The notes under the pieces are model-generated. The model did no database searches. It saw only the letters and a program-made list of their open reading frames with translations, and was not told the DNA's origin. Positions 27,055 through 35,533 of a stretch of 39,579 bases of DNA are shown here, in pieces. The stretch spans positions 375,500 to 415,078 of the forward strand of contig NZ_GG688317.1 in the NCBI RefSeq assembly GCF_000156195.1, in the 5' to 3' direction. The translations under genes were made by a program, and so were the position numbers. The stretch's first letter is position 1, and each line of letters starts with the position of its first letter. Origin of the DNA: Bacteroides finegoldii DSM 17565 (lineage in GTDB: Bacteria > Bacteroidota > Bacteroidia > Bacteroidales > Bacteroidaceae).

Positions 27055-29043
27055 ATGAAAAAGTACTTATATACATTATGTACAGCAGCTATGTTAGGCC
27101 TGGCTACTTCGTGCGTGGATAGTTTCGATGCAACGAATCAGAATCCTAACAAACTTTATATGGAGGATATCGACATTCAAAAGATATTTCCGGGAACTAT
27201 CTATAAGTCATTGAATGTACTGTCCGAAATGAACTACAACCACTATGCTTACATGGCACGTTATGTAGTTTCATGGACGGCTCCCAAAAGCATGGACAAC
27301 ATAGGAGACAGATTCTATAACTTCTATAAAAAGGTTTTAGGAGACGTAGCCATCATGGAGGAAAAATATGACCGTGATTCCAACGGAAACTATTGGGCAA
27401 TATTGACCACATGGAAAGCATATCTCTATTCTGTACTAACTGCCACTTGGGGACCGGTGCCTATGGACGCCGCTTGTAAAGAAACTTACGGAAACGTATA
27501 CTACTATAACAGCGAAGCTGAAGTAAATATGCAAATCCTCCGTTGGCTGGACGAAGCAGTAGAGACATTCGACCCTAGCGGTGAAAAAATGCTGAAAGAC
27601 CCTTTCTATCCCGGTGCAGGCGGTGAAAGTGATATCGAGAAATGGCGCAAATTTGCCAACTCGTTGCGTTTGGATGTAGCTATCCGCATGATGAACATGA
27701 AAAAAAGTCCTGAAGCAATCTCTTTGGCACGTGAACAAATGGCTAAAGCATTGAATGAAACCAACCGTAATTATTTGTTCACTTCCAATAGCGATAATGC
27801 TGTGGGACGTTACGGAACAGACCCCAACTCCGATGTTTCTTTATACTACGAACGTATCCTGAAAGAATTCGATCTGGGGACTAAGTTGGAAACTGAGCTC
27901 GGTGGTTTGACCTATCCTGCTATGAATGAATACTTCTTCTGTTATATGCGTTCGTATGGCGATCCCCGTCTGAGCAAATATGCGCAAACATCCCGCAACG
28001 ACGATTCGGGTGACCATCGTGCAGTAGTAAGAGATTCTTTATGGTCGACAGTAGAAAAGAAATTCGTACAGGTATCTTACAGAGTCCCATTTTTACCTCG
28101 TTTCGAAATGAAACAGACACCAAGCGGATGGCTTGTAGGCAAAGATGAGCACAACAATGACCTTCAAAGCCTTTATTCTACGGCGTCAGTCAGTATCGAA
28201 GGATATACCTACGCTTTATTGCCACGCGACTTCATCAAGCAAGACGCTACCGTGAAACTACTGACGTGTGCGGAAGTGAACTTCATGCTAGCTGAAATCC
28301 AACTGCGCAAAGACGAGTGGGGCGTGAACGTAGCATTACCGCAAAGTGCAGAACAGTACTACTACAACGGCATTAACGCTTCCATGAACGAGTACGGTGT
28401 TACTACAGGTATCTCCGAGTATATGGAACGTAACGGTATCAAATGGAACACTAACGGTTTGGGATGTCATGACTACCGTAACTTCTACAAAGCTGATATC
28501 AATGGAAAAGGCGGCTACAAGAATAACTTGGAACAGGTATGGAAACAACGCTACTTTGCCAGTTACTTTAATGGATTTGCCGGATGGACGCTGGAGCGCA
28601 GAACACGCGTAATGAAATTCCCACCCTTCTTTTACAATAATCCGGAAAACAATTACGGAACTTATGGAGCCAACCTGTTCGACCCCATTCCCGAACGTTT
28701 GCAATATCCTATAGATGAACGTAACTGGAACATGAACTACTACCGCGAAGCCTGCCGCATGCTGCAATCTTCATCTCAGACTCCTCGTCCCGACAATAAT
28801 TTCAACGATAACTTCTTTACTCCTTTGGGCATTGGCGGTCCATACAACCAAGAAGGCTTATACGACCGTTGGAAAGAAGGATACCTGATGTACAACAACG
28901 AGATGGTGGCACATTGGTATGGAGATACATTGGAAGAATTTTATGAGAATGTCCTCAAAGACTATCCTGAATACTCCCATCTACAAGGAGAAGAACGTTT
29001 GGCGGCAAGTATTGGATATATACGTATAAAAGAAGACAATTAA
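27055..29043 (+). CDS. susD-like: SusD-like outer-membrane lipoprotein, PF12741-like type
   Basis: This glycan-binding partner of the preceding SusC has 662 residues, longer than the usual 500-600. The lipobox LATSC (C20) is followed by VDSFDATNQNPNKLY, the NPN start typical of the SusD-like_2/PF12741 branch rather than the RagB branch of the fructan SusD. TPR-like helices are seen at 95-130 and near EKWRKFANSLRLDVAIRM, a helix diagnostic for this branch. LLTCAEVNFMLAEIQLRK is the conserved C-terminal TPR helix, and KQRYFASYFNGFAGWTLERRTRV corresponds to the WKQRYFAL motif region. It forms a SusCD pair by order and spacing. The ligand is unknown. Confidence 0.92.
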   Translation: MKKYLYTLCTAAMLGLATSCVDSFDATNQNPNKLYMEDIDIQKIFPGTIYKSLNVLSEMNYNHYAYMARYVVSWTAPKSMDNIGDRFYNFYKKVLGDVAIMEEKYDRDSNGNYWAILTTWKAYLYSVLTATWGPVPMDAACKETYGNVYYYNSEAEVNMQILRWLDEAVETFDPSGEKMLKDPFYPGAGGESDIEKWRKFANSLRLDVAIRMMNMKKSPEAISLAREQMAKALNETNRNYLFTSNSDNAVGRYGTDPNSDVSLYYERILKEFDLGTKLETELGGLTYPAMNEYFFCYMRSYGDPRLSKYAQTSRNDDSGDHRAVVRDSLWSTVEKKFVQVSYRVPFLPRFEMKQTPSGWLVGKDEHNNDLQSLYSTASVSIEGYTYALLPRDFIKQDATVKLLTCAEVNFMLAEIQLRKDEWGVNVALPQSAEQYYYNGINASMNEYGVTTGISEYMERNGIKWNTNGLGCHDYRNFYKADINGKGGYKNNLEQVWKQRYFASYFNGFAGWTLERRTRVMKFPPFFYNNPENNYGTYGANLFDPIPERLQYPIDERNWNMNYYREACRMLQSSSQTPRPDNNFNDNFFTPLGIGGPYNQEGLYDRWKEGYLMYNNEMVAHWYGDTLEEFYENVLKDYPEYSHLQGEERLAASIGYIRIKEDN

Positions 29044-29064
29044 TAAAATAAACATAAGAAAGTT

Positions 29065-30429
29065 ATGAAACTAATGAAATACACTACCGTTTGCTCTATT
29101 GCCTTACTCCTTTTTGCCGCGTGCAAAGAAGACGAAGGACCGAGCATTGACGATCACTTCTTGAATTATGAGATTCCGGAAATACCTGTCACCGAAGACT
29201 ATCAGGTAGGAATTTTCTACAACAGGGGAAACGATATTACCGGTATTCCAAACGGTGATCCTAATTTTACCCGTTGGGAGATTTTGACTCTGACAGACGA
29301 AGAACTCAGTGCAAAGAGTTATTATAATAATCTGACTCCCCAAGTAATGCCCGAATCACAAAAGGAAGGTTTCTTGCAGCCGGATGCAAGCAGTCAGAGT
29401 TTCCGTATGATTCCCATGATTCAACAGCACGTAGATGACTGCATCGAAGCGGGAGCCGATTTTATGATACTTCCCGAAGTAGGCGTAGACCTCAACCAAG
29501 GTCCCGGCACTAGACTCAGTAGAGGTGACTCCTTGTTCGTTACCATGATGCTGGGACGTTCAGGAAGAGGTGGTAACAAGTTACCTATGCCGCACATGGG
29601 ACAGCCAGGCAGAGATTTCGTAGATTTGAAGACGATGAAAATCGTAGCTGGTATCAATTGGAACGCTATCGTTGATCTGCCTCCCAAACTTTCTTCAAGC
29701 AGTTGTATCGAAAATGTTGCCGGAAAAACATACAATGGTGTGGAATATACTCGCCAGCAATTGCTCAACAATTTCTTTAGTGAAATCGGTAAATGTTTCT
29801 TTTCCGATGAAAGCTATTATAAAGTAGGAGGTACACGGCCGATGGTTTATATCAAAAACAAGACAGGTGAAATCTACGCGCAAGATTCCAAAGCGATGTA
29901 TGACGGAATCCGCCAGGCTGTAAAAGAGGCTACCGGCTACGACATTTACATTGTAGTGGAAAGTGCCGATGTGTGGTGTAACCAAATGCGCTATCAGTAT
30001 TTCTATATGCAAGGAGAAGTAGACGCAGTAGCTAGCCGCAATATGTACGATCAGAGTGAAGTGAGCCGTTCCTATATGTATCCGCAAATGATAGACCAGA
30101 ACTGGAAATACAATCGTGAAACTGCATTGCCCAGCTTCGGTAACGGAAGCATGGAATTCATTCCTACCATAGGTCCGGCATGGAATAAGTTGGTTCAGGA
30201 CGGTCGCGGTTCCATCGGTAATTCCCCGATTGTAACAAAAGATCCCGCTACTTACCGTACAATGTGCAATGTTGCCAAAATGAATGCCGGACGTAACCGA
30301 CTGATTTTTATCGACTCTTACAACAAGTATAACTTCAATTCATTCATTGAGCCTACGGTAGAAGGATATGGAAACGGATATGGAAAGACTTATCTGGAAA
30401 TTACCCGCCAACAATTCAAGAAGAACTAA
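29065..30429 (+). CDS. Surface lipoprotein with GH99/WbsX-like fold, catalysis doubtful
   Basis: This 454-residue lipoprotein has lipobox LFAAC (C20) and KEDEG, a strong surface-export signal. The body looks like a TIM-barrel of the GH71/GH99/WbsX group: an early VGIFYNRGNDITG strand, RPMVYIKNKTGEIYAQD, YDIYIVVESADVW, and a C-terminal IEPTVEGYGNGYGKTYLE. The last motif resembles the WNEW..EG..IEP...YGY.YLE ending of WbsX-like proteins, but where those have W-N-E-W this one has YNKY. Loss of that glutamate suggests a binding protein derived from an enzyme. It stands directly after susD, where surface glycan-binding proteins usually sit. The fold assignment is a motif-level inference. An active hydrolase of a new family cannot be excluded. 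Confidence 0.6.
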   Translation: MKLMKYTTVCSIALLLFAACKEDEGPSIDDHFLNYEIPEIPVTEDYQVGIFYNRGNDITGIPNGDPNFTRWEILTLTDEELSAKSYYNNLTPQVMPESQKEGFLQPDASSQSFRMIPMIQQHVDDCIEAGADFMILPEVGVDLNQGPGTRLSRGDSLFVTMMLGRSGRGGNKLPMPHMGQPGRDFVDLKTMKIVAGINWNAIVDLPPKLSSSSCIENVAGKTYNGVEYTRQQLLNNFFSEIGKCFFSDESYYKVGGTRPMVYIKNKTGEIYAQDSKAMYDGIRQAVKEATGYDIYIVVESADVWCNQMRYQYFYMQGEVDAVASRNMYDQSEVSRSYMYPQMIDQNWKYNRETALPSFGNGSMEFIPTIGPAWNKLVQDGRGSIGNSPIVTKDPATYRTMCNVAKMNAGRNRLIFIDSYNKYNFNSFIEPTVEGYGNGYGKTYLEITRQQFKKN

Positions 30430-30462
30430 GTAAATGTCAACTTTTTAATAATTAAAAGAAAT

Positions 30463-32325
30463 ATGAGAAATAAATATTTTAAATATATATGCCTGCTAAG
30501 CTTGGGAGCTTTTTGCTACTCATGTTCGGATGACAATACGGAAAATGTTGGCGGAGGCTCAGGAGAAGGCGAGCAGGGAACCGAACAGGAAATAGTTCGT
30601 TCTTACAAATTGGGAACATTGGCAGGATTTGAAGGGGATTTACGGACCAAGATGGATATCCCTTTCACTCAAAGCACCGTCATGTATAATCGCTCATTGT
30701 TCTATCGTTATATAGCTTCTGCCTATCCTGACCAGATAGCCCCTGAACCACCTGCGACCCCAGAAGCTGAAGAGCCGAAAAAGCAGGTTTATCCTTCCCC
30801 AATCACCGAAGCGGATTGGTGGGATAATTTTGTGGAGGAAATCGCTTATAGCGGTCAGGACTACGTTGCTATGAACTGTCGCGGTGAAGCAAGTGGTGTA
30901 GACCACGGGCGTCCCGCACTGCTCCCTAAGATGATAGAAGCCATCCAGCGTAAGGGACTGGAGAATAAATTCAAAATCGCCATCTTTGATGATACTCCGG
31001 CTTCATGGTCGGCAGCACGCAACGCTGCTCTAGGATATGGTTACGACAGCAAACCATTTAAAGATGGCACACGAGTAGAAGGTTCGCATTATCCGCTATT
31101 GTTCCTCGATCCGGAAAAAGAAGACCAGAAAGGCCCAGGTAATGAGTTTCGTAAAGAAATCTATTACTACATCTGGGATACCAACCTAAAGCCGGCATTT
31201 GAAAATATGCCACGCGACTATTGGTTTGAGATAAACGGACGTCCGGTCATTTTCTTCTGGAATCCTAACGGCTTCTTACAAGATAGCTATCTTGGCGAGT
31301 TAATGACTAAATACCCCGATAAGTATGTCAGCACTACCGGGCTTGACCATACCAAAGCGGATGCATACAATGGTAAGCTGAGTTACATTCTGAAGTGTAT
31401 CAGCGATGACTTCAACACAGAATTCGGTGTACGCCCTTTCCTTATCGTTCAACGCGAATGGACAGACCGTGATTACTCATTGGTAGATTGTCCCTATCTG
31501 GATGGTATTCACAACTGGTTTGCCGTTCCTACTATGGATATGTCAGAAGACGTGTATAACGAAAACTTAATCTACAATACCTATATCCCTTCTTACAACT
31601 TCAAAGGTTTTAAAGTAGGCAGCGGATGTCCGGGATTCGTACAAGGTGACCGAAGCCGTCCCAATTATCAACTCATCGATGCAGATCACGGCAAATTTGC
31701 CACCAAAATGTTTGAGTCTTTCCTCAATATGAAACCCGACTTAGTCTTTCTTGAAGGATTTACCGATGTAGCCGAAAATGCGGCTTGGTGGCGCAGTAAG
31801 GACAGGACCTACTATGACTACCCGAACCAACGTATCAATCTGCTCCGCAAATACGGCAATCATCCTTTCCCTATGGAACAGAGACTGGAAGCGGAAGCTT
31901 GTGACTTCTGTTACAAAGGAACTGTTTCCGGAAATAAGATTGAGACATCACTAACGGAGCAAGAGATGACAAATGCCCCCGAGCAATTTGTAGTAAAACG
32001 TTGTGAGGACAGCAAATACAGCGGTGGATGGCATACCAACCTTACCGCAGAAGGATTGAACACGTTAAAATGGAAAGAATTGCCTTTCAGGAGCGGACAG
32101 AATACAATTCGGTTCCGTTACTCCAGCAATACTGTAGCTGCCATATCTTGTCTGATCGGTGATACAATGACAAAAAGCATAAGCCTTCCTGCCACGGGCG
32201 GAACTTGGGAAGAAGCCGAGGTAGCTATTTATTCCCGTGACACACGCGGCTATGCAGACTTCAATCTGATAGTATCCGAGGGTGACATCAGCCTGAATTA
32301 TGTGGAGATTATTGCAGAGAAATAA
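30463..32325 (+). CDS. DUF5010-like surface lipoprotein, putative glycoside hydrolase
   Basis: This 620-residue lipoprotein has lipobox FCYSC (C21) and SDDNTEN followed by a Gly/Glu-rich linker. Residues about 50-465 look like a GH71/GH99-related barrel of the DUF5010 type: DYVAMNCRGEASGVDHGRP, FKIAIFDDTPASW, YYYIWDTNLKPAFENM, GRPVIFFWNPNG, PFLIVQREWTDRDY and FLEGFTDVAENAAWWRS. Acidic residues sit at strand ends (D in FDDTP; E in FLEGF and VAEN), so catalysis is plausible. About 475-620 is a beta-sandwich CBM-like module (EAEACDFCYKG, NTIRFRYSS) ending ISLNYVEIIAEK. It lies between the GH99-like gene and the large lipoprotein. No substrate can be assigned. It is the best candidate for the missing endo-acting surface enzyme. 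Confidence 0.65.
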   Translation: MRNKYFKYICLLSLGAFCYSCSDDNTENVGGGSGEGEQGTEQEIVRSYKLGTLAGFEGDLRTKMDIPFTQSTVMYNRSLFYRYIASAYPDQIAPEPPATPEAEEPKKQVYPSPITEADWWDNFVEEIAYSGQDYVAMNCRGEASGVDHGRPALLPKMIEAIQRKGLENKFKIAIFDDTPASWSAARNAALGYGYDSKPFKDGTRVEGSHYPLLFLDPEKEDQKGPGNEFRKEIYYYIWDTNLKPAFENMPRDYWFEINGRPVIFFWNPNGFLQDSYLGELMTKYPDKYVSTTGLDHTKADAYNGKLSYILKCISDDFNTEFGVRPFLIVQREWTDRDYSLVDCPYLDGIHNWFAVPTMDMSEDVYNENLIYNTYIPSYNFKGFKVGSGCPGFVQGDRSRPNYQLIDADHGKFATKMFESFLNMKPDLVFLEGFTDVAENAAWWRSKDRTYYDYPNQRINLLRKYGNHPFPMEQRLEAEACDFCYKGTVSGNKIETSLTEQEMTNAPEQFVVKRCEDSKYSGGWHTNLTAEGLNTLKWKELPFRSGQNTIRFRYSSNTVAAISCLIGDTMTKSISLPATGGTWEEAEVAIYSRDTRGYADFNLIVSEGDISLNYVEIIAEK

Positions 32326-32362
32326 AGAAAAGTAAAATAATTATTAAACTAAAAATTTACCT

Positions 32363-35074
32363 ATGATGAACAAAAGATTATTAAACAACGTCCTCTATGG
32401 AGCATTGTTGTTTTCATTAGGAACGGGAGTCGTTTCCTGTAAGGACTATGACGACGATATCGAAGGCTTAAACAACCGCATCACAACGGTTGAATCTGAT
32501 ATGGAAAGATTCAAGGAAAAGATTGAAGCTGCCTTGAATGCTAATCTGACAGTACAAAGTTGGTATCCCAGCGAAGACCAGTCACAGTATACAATCGTAT
32601 TAAGCAACGGTGACGAACTGTATGTGCAAGCTTCGAACAAAGCAACTCCTTTCTATCAATTTAAAATAGAAGATGGCACATGGAGATACAGCAGTGATAA
32701 GGGAGCAGGTTGGAACAAAGTGTTGGAGTTAGATACTGAAAAAGAAATTCCCGGCACAGAAAAAGATCAATTGTACTATGACAAGAGCAATGGATACATC
32801 TACATTCAAAAAACCGAATCATTGATACAGACCAACATCACAGTAAACAAGGAAACCCCTATTCTTGCCGAAAACAAAGAAAACAAGACACTTTCTATCT
32901 ATATTTACGGAGAGAACTACATTCTTCCGATACAAGGTGGTGGTTTTAGTGGCATCAGTTCTATCCTTTTCCAAAAACAATTCGTTTTTGAGGAAGATGA
33001 ATATCTGGAAGCTGCCAGCTACACAAATACTAAAGGAGAGGTAGTGACAGCCCATACTGCAACTGCCAAATTCAAAATCCTGCCTAAAGATATAGACTTA
33101 TCCGAAGCGACTTTTGCCTGTGCAGATATACACGAGTTGAAGTTGACACGTGCGGCGGTTCCTCAACTGCTGGTAGAAGCTCTTAACAATGGCAAATTGG
33201 ACGAAAACGGTATTCTGACCGTAGAACTCACTCCGCAAGATATGCCGGCAGAGTATTATGGAGCCGTATTGGAAATCACTTTGGATAAAACAACGACCAG
33301 TTCCAATTATTTTGTAGTGAAACCGACTTCATACAACGCGTCTGAAGGTAAGTTTGCTTATCGTGATACCCGTGAACACTGCCAAGATTCAGAATCGCTC
33401 AAATTCATCAGTACCGAAAGCCTTGATCTCACTAAGGCAATAGGATGGGGATTCGGAGAATCCGGTGAAGTAAAATTTGTCGATGAACTAGGATTCGGGG
33501 ATTTGACCGTAGAAGTGAATTATGAATTGATTGAGAATCCTAACACTACTTTTGCTGTGACTGAAGAAGGCATATTAACAGCTACAAGTGCCAACAAAAC
33601 AGGAAAACTGAAAGTAACATATACCGTAGCCGAAGAAGAATTCTCAAAAGAGATCCTGGTTTATTCGCAAGATGAAAGCACCGCTAAAAGTGGTATCGAA
33701 TTATCCGGAGCAACAGAAATGTTAAGCGATATCGAGAGTCTTTATAAAGGTACGAAAGTCATCGAAGTAAGCAACAGCCAGACTAGCATGGAAAGCTTGG
33801 GAGTCACCGCATCCAAAGCATGGAAACTGGGTGCTAAACAACCCGATGAAAGTTGGAAAGTTATTGAAATGACAACAACTCTCTCAGACATTAACCAAAA
33901 AAGCAAATTAGCTGAAGGAGAAGTTTGCCTCTACTACGATGCAAATGATAAGAAAAGCTACTTATTAGTAGGTCCTCAAACTGAAGGTATAGAGAACGCT
34001 AACCTGTTCGCCATGAATGAAGAAGGGACGGATAAAGAGAACTTTGAACACAATGGCAAGCAAATAGGAATTTATGTTGGTAATGTAAAAGCAAGTTATG
34101 TGGTAGAGAATCCGACTAAGAAACCAGAATTGGAAGTGATGATTTATGCTAAAGGTGGTATAGACAAGAAACCTGAAGAATTACCCAAAGGAGATCTTTA
34201 TTATGGTAACTACTTTGCCATCCCCGGTGTATACGACACAGAAAACGGCTATCACTTCACAGACATTGATTTCCGTAGTCTATACAACTTCAAGCCAACA
34301 GATGCAGAATTTGTATTCACTATGAATGAAGGAGACCAAAATCTGTATGTAACAGAAAAATGGGGTGGCAGTTTCGCCTGGAATGCTGAGAACGGCACAC
34401 TAACAGTGAAGAATGACAATGAGTTATACAAATACAACTTATTGAACAAAAAGCCTTCAGAACTTGGCGGTGACAAAGATAAAGTCGGTATTCAGTTCTC
34501 ATGGAAATTTAATGCAGGAAAAGGTGAAGTACAATCTGAAGGTAAAGAACGGTGGTTCATCAAAGACCCGACTTTCAATCCGGGTGATAATATCACTTAT
34601 TTGAACTATGACAAAAATCCAAACGCCACAGGTGTGATAAGCACGGGATATAGTATCAAAGTAAAAGATCTGACTAATGGAGCACACTCTCAATTGAAGG
34701 AACTTGTAGCAGGTGAAGAATATGATTTAGGAAAAGCCTTCGGAAATATAGCTTTTTGGAGAAACGGTTGCGCATGGGATGTTTATGGAGGCCCCGACAA
34801 ACTCACTGGAACAAGACTTCCTGCATTAGTAAAATATAGCGATGAATTAGGAAGATTAGCGATAACGGACTATTGCAAGACATATTTCTGCAAAAGAAGA
34901 GCTGAACTCAAATTAAACACAGAAGGCGATTGCGGTTCTTACTTCACCGTAACAGATCCGGACAACTTTAAAATTAAAGTGACTGCGCCCAAAGACGGTG
35001 GAAATGTCCAATTCAAACTAGTCTTCAACACCGACTATTCAACTCAGAACATCATATTCTTCGTAGAGAATTAA
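32363..35074 (+). CDS. Large surface lipoprotein, putative glycan-binding protein
   Basis: I do not recognise a full-length family. The 903-residue product has lipobox VVSC (C26) with KDYDDD, a strong surface-export signal. A short coiled coil (about 34-62; GLNNRITTVESDMERFKEKI) is followed by a DUF4988-like segment with YTIVLSNGDELYV, as in many Bacteroides surface lipoproteins. The rest is beta-rich with repeated Ig-like stretches (KLKVTYTVAEEEFSKEILVYS; residues about 350-430) and no catalytic motif. The C-terminus NVQFKLVFNTDYSTQNIIFFVEN looks like a final beta-sandwich. As last gene of the susC operon, before a strong terminator, it is likely the outermost glycan-binding protein. This is inferred from position and architecture. 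Confidence 0.65.
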   Translation: MMNKRLLNNVLYGALLFSLGTGVVSCKDYDDDIEGLNNRITTVESDMERFKEKIEAALNANLTVQSWYPSEDQSQYTIVLSNGDELYVQASNKATPFYQFKIEDGTWRYSSDKGAGWNKVLELDTEKEIPGTEKDQLYYDKSNGYIYIQKTESLIQTNITVNKETPILAENKENKTLSIYIYGENYILPIQGGGFSGISSILFQKQFVFEEDEYLEAASYTNTKGEVVTAHTATAKFKILPKDIDLSEATFACADIHELKLTRAAVPQLLVEALNNGKLDENGILTVELTPQDMPAEYYGAVLEITLDKTTTSSNYFVVKPTSYNASEGKFAYRDTREHCQDSESLKFISTESLDLTKAIGWGFGESGEVKFVDELGFGDLTVEVNYELIENPNTTFAVTEEGILTATSANKTGKLKVTYTVAEEEFSKEILVYSQDESTAKSGIELSGATEMLSDIESLYKGTKVIEVSNSQTSMESLGVTASKAWKLGAKQPDESWKVIEMTTTLSDINQKSKLAEGEVCLYYDANDKKSYLLVGPQTEGIENANLFAMNEEGTDKENFEHNGKQIGIYVGNVKASYVVENPTKKPELEVMIYAKGGIDKKPEELPKGDLYYGNYFAIPGVYDTENGYHFTDIDFRSLYNFKPTDAEFVFTMNEGDQNLYVTEKWGGSFAWNAENGTLTVKNDNELYKYNLLNKKPSELGGDKDKVGIQFSWKFNAGKGEVQSEGKERWFIKDPTFNPGDNITYLNYDKNPNATGVISTGYSIKVKDLTNGAHSQLKELVAGEEYDLGKAFGNIAFWRNGCAWDVYGGPDKLTGTRLPALVKYSDELGRLAITDYCKTYFCKRRAELKLNTEGDCGSYFTVTDPDNFKIKVTAPKDGGNVQFKLVFNTDYSTQNIIFFVEN

Positions 35075-35122
35075 TATCTTTCAATATCTGCAAAGAATAT
35101 ATCCTGGCAAGAGAGCCTTTAA

Positions 35123-35178
35123 AAAAGCCCTACCGTAAAATCATAAGTCTAAAAGCTTCCATTTACGGTAGGGCTTTT
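35123..35178 (+). terminator. Terminator of the susC operon
   Basis: AAAAGCCCTACCGTAAA (35123-35139) pairs perfectly over 17 bp with 35162-35178 around a 22-base loop and ends in TTTT. It lies 48 bases after the last lipoprotein gene. A-rich upstream bases could make it bidirectional. Confidence 0.8.
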
Positions 35179-35283
35179 CAGTGGTTCTTGTCCAAAACTC
35201 CTTATTACATAAGACTTTGTAGTGCGGAGACTAAAGATTTGCAGTACGAAAAACAAGATACGTTTATGCAACCGAGAAGTGGT

Positions 35284-35371
35284 CACCTTGCAAGGTGACT
35301 ATCATCACCTTATAAAGGGACAAATGGCACTTTATAGTGTGACAAATGGCACCTTATAAGGCAACCATTTC
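35284..35371. repeat. Four tandem units with exact 22-bp period
   Basis: Units start at 35284, 35306, 35328 and 35350 with CACCTTGCAAGGTG, CACCTTATAAAGGG, CACTTTATAGTG and CACCTTATAAGG. Each is a near-palindrome, and the first is part of the perfect 18-bp palindrome 35282-35299. Units 2 and 3 also share the tail GACAAATGG. The 22-bp spacing is two helical turns. The array lies 67 bases upstream of the TTAA array of the last GH2. Its role is unknown; a second operator is one possibility. The stretch 35179-35281 holds nothing I recognise. Confidence 0.7.
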
Positions 35372-35437
35372 TTTTTAGCAAAGCGCAAATCTATAAAGAT
35401 ATAAAATTTATCTACAAAAAGCAAGAGCAGGTACAAT

Positions 35438-35463
35438 TTAATCGGATATTAATTACACATTAA
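35438..35463. promoter_or_regulatory. Three-unit 11-bp TTAA array before the last GH2, probable SARP operator
   Basis: TTAA cores start at 35438, 35449 and 35460. A fourth in-phase position (35471) reads TTTA, so it may be a degenerate unit. The units are AATTTAATCGG, ATATTAATTAC and ACATTAAGTGA. They share core and period with the arrays before susC and GH2-GH92. Confidence 0.75.
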
Positions 35464-35497
35464 GTGATATTTTATCCTAATGTTTACCGTCGCCTCC

Positions 35498-35505
35498 TAT
35501 CTTTA
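35498..35505 (+). promoter_or_regulatory. -7 box of the last GH2 gene
   Basis: TATCTTTA is one base from TAnnTTTG. It follows the last perfect TTAA core by exactly 34 bases and the degenerate fourth core by 23. It gives a leader of roughly 20 bases to the ATG at 35534, and excludes the in-frame ATG at 35480 as the start. Confidence 0.5.
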
Positions 35506-35533
35506 TATAAAATTAATATTAACTCATAATATC

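Noticed and set aside
35284..35371. CRISPR array
   Set aside because: Units abut with a 22-bp period and no variable spacers, and no cas genes are nearby.
35480..35533. Upstream in-frame ATG giving an 18-residue longer GH2
   Set aside because: It lies before the predicted -7 box (35498), and the ATG at 35534 gives a clean signal peptide.
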